Positions 28,014-28,265 of a stretch of DNA of 28,265 nt are shown in pieces. The DNA is taken from NCBI RefSeq assembly GCF_000485595.1, contig NW_014578864.1, positions 1-28,265 on the forward strand. Reading direction: 5' to 3'. Each line of letters opens with the position of its first letter. Positions within the stretch are counted from its first letter, which is position 1. The position numbers and the translations under genes were made by a program. Source of the DNA: Priapulus caudatus (lineage: Eukaryota > Priapulida > Priapulimorpha > Priapulimorphida > Priapulidae). Below the pieces are notes generated by a model. The model did no database searches, was not told the DNA's origin, and was given only the letters and a program-made list of their open reading frames with translations.

Positions 28014-28265
28014 GTACGTTGCGAACGATTTGTTTATGTTTCCTTGGTTTAAGTTTTCTGAAGAGAAATAAATGTTACAAGGACTGGAAAACGCCTTGTA
28101 ACATTTATTTTTCTGAATAAAATAATATTTTTAATAAATTAAATTAAAAAAATAATCTTTCTTTCTGAATAGTTTTTTTATATGCATGTCAGTTGATAGA
28201 TCAAAACATAATAATATGATCGAGGAGATTGTAGGCCTACCTGATTCACAATCTACTTACAATTT
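28014..28265 (+). other. Start of the intron after the THAP exon
   Basis: AT-rich sequence follows the GTACGT donor. A small inverted pair (aaataaatgttacaagg at 28067-28083 and ccttgtaacatttattt at 28095-28111) forms a perfect 17-bp-arm hairpin. No second exon is seen before the window ends. Confidence 0.6.

Overview
This is animal nuclear DNA, most likely from an invertebrate, and possibly a marine one. The support is: spliced GT-AG exons; TTAGGG-type (CCCTAA on the + strand) telomere-like repeats; long microsatellites; a THAP zinc finger and a C4HC3 PHD finger; and a mix of metazoan transposon families (pogo/Tigger, piggyBac, a Helitron-type PIF1 helicase, a THAP/Harbinger-type DDE transposase, BEL/Pao and Ty3/Gypsy). 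I cannot name the species. No bacterial operon, rRNA, tRNA or CRISPR array is visible. 

Layout. 1-2.6 kb is AT-rich DNA with no gene and a ~56-bp tandem repeat. 2.6-3.4 kb is a CpG-dense block without a convincing protein. 3.7-4.5 kb is AT-rich simple sequence. 4.9-6.3 kb is a pair of direct repeats bracketing a (TG)n run and a large polypyrimidine/polypurine inverted structure; it is followed at 6.34-6.70 kb by a degenerate interstitial telomeric array. 8.4-9.2 kb is a piggyBac transposase relic split by a 291-bp MITE. 9.47-10.33 kb is a frameshifted PIF1-like helicase relic of Helitron type. 

The centrepiece is 10824-15381: an apparently complete 4.56-kb pogo/Tigger transposon with 30-bp inverted repeats and a TA target duplication. 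Its two-exon transposase gene encodes a predicted 810-residue protein: HTH domains, an intact DDD catalytic domain, a Pro-rich 17-residue repeat array, a lysine-rich segment and a C-terminal PHD finger. It sits inside an older reading frame containing BEL/Pao sequence, and that frame continues in phase on the far side of the insertion. 

15.9-16.65 kb holds an internally deleted THAP/Harbinger-type transposase gene. 18.3-20.25 kb holds two divergently oriented transposase-like relics that I cannot assign to a family. 20.7-23.04 kb is a minus-strand gene of at least three exons of unknown function, with well-phased introns and a plausible promoter. 23.4-26.7 kb carries Ty3/Gypsy integrase fragments and LTR-like sequences. 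The window ends with a THAP-domain first exon behind a CRE/YY1-type promoter. Most genes here are selfish elements or their remains. The only coding units that look intact are the Tigger-PHD gene, the unknown gene at 20.7-23.0 kb (which has one frame break) and the terminal THAP exon.
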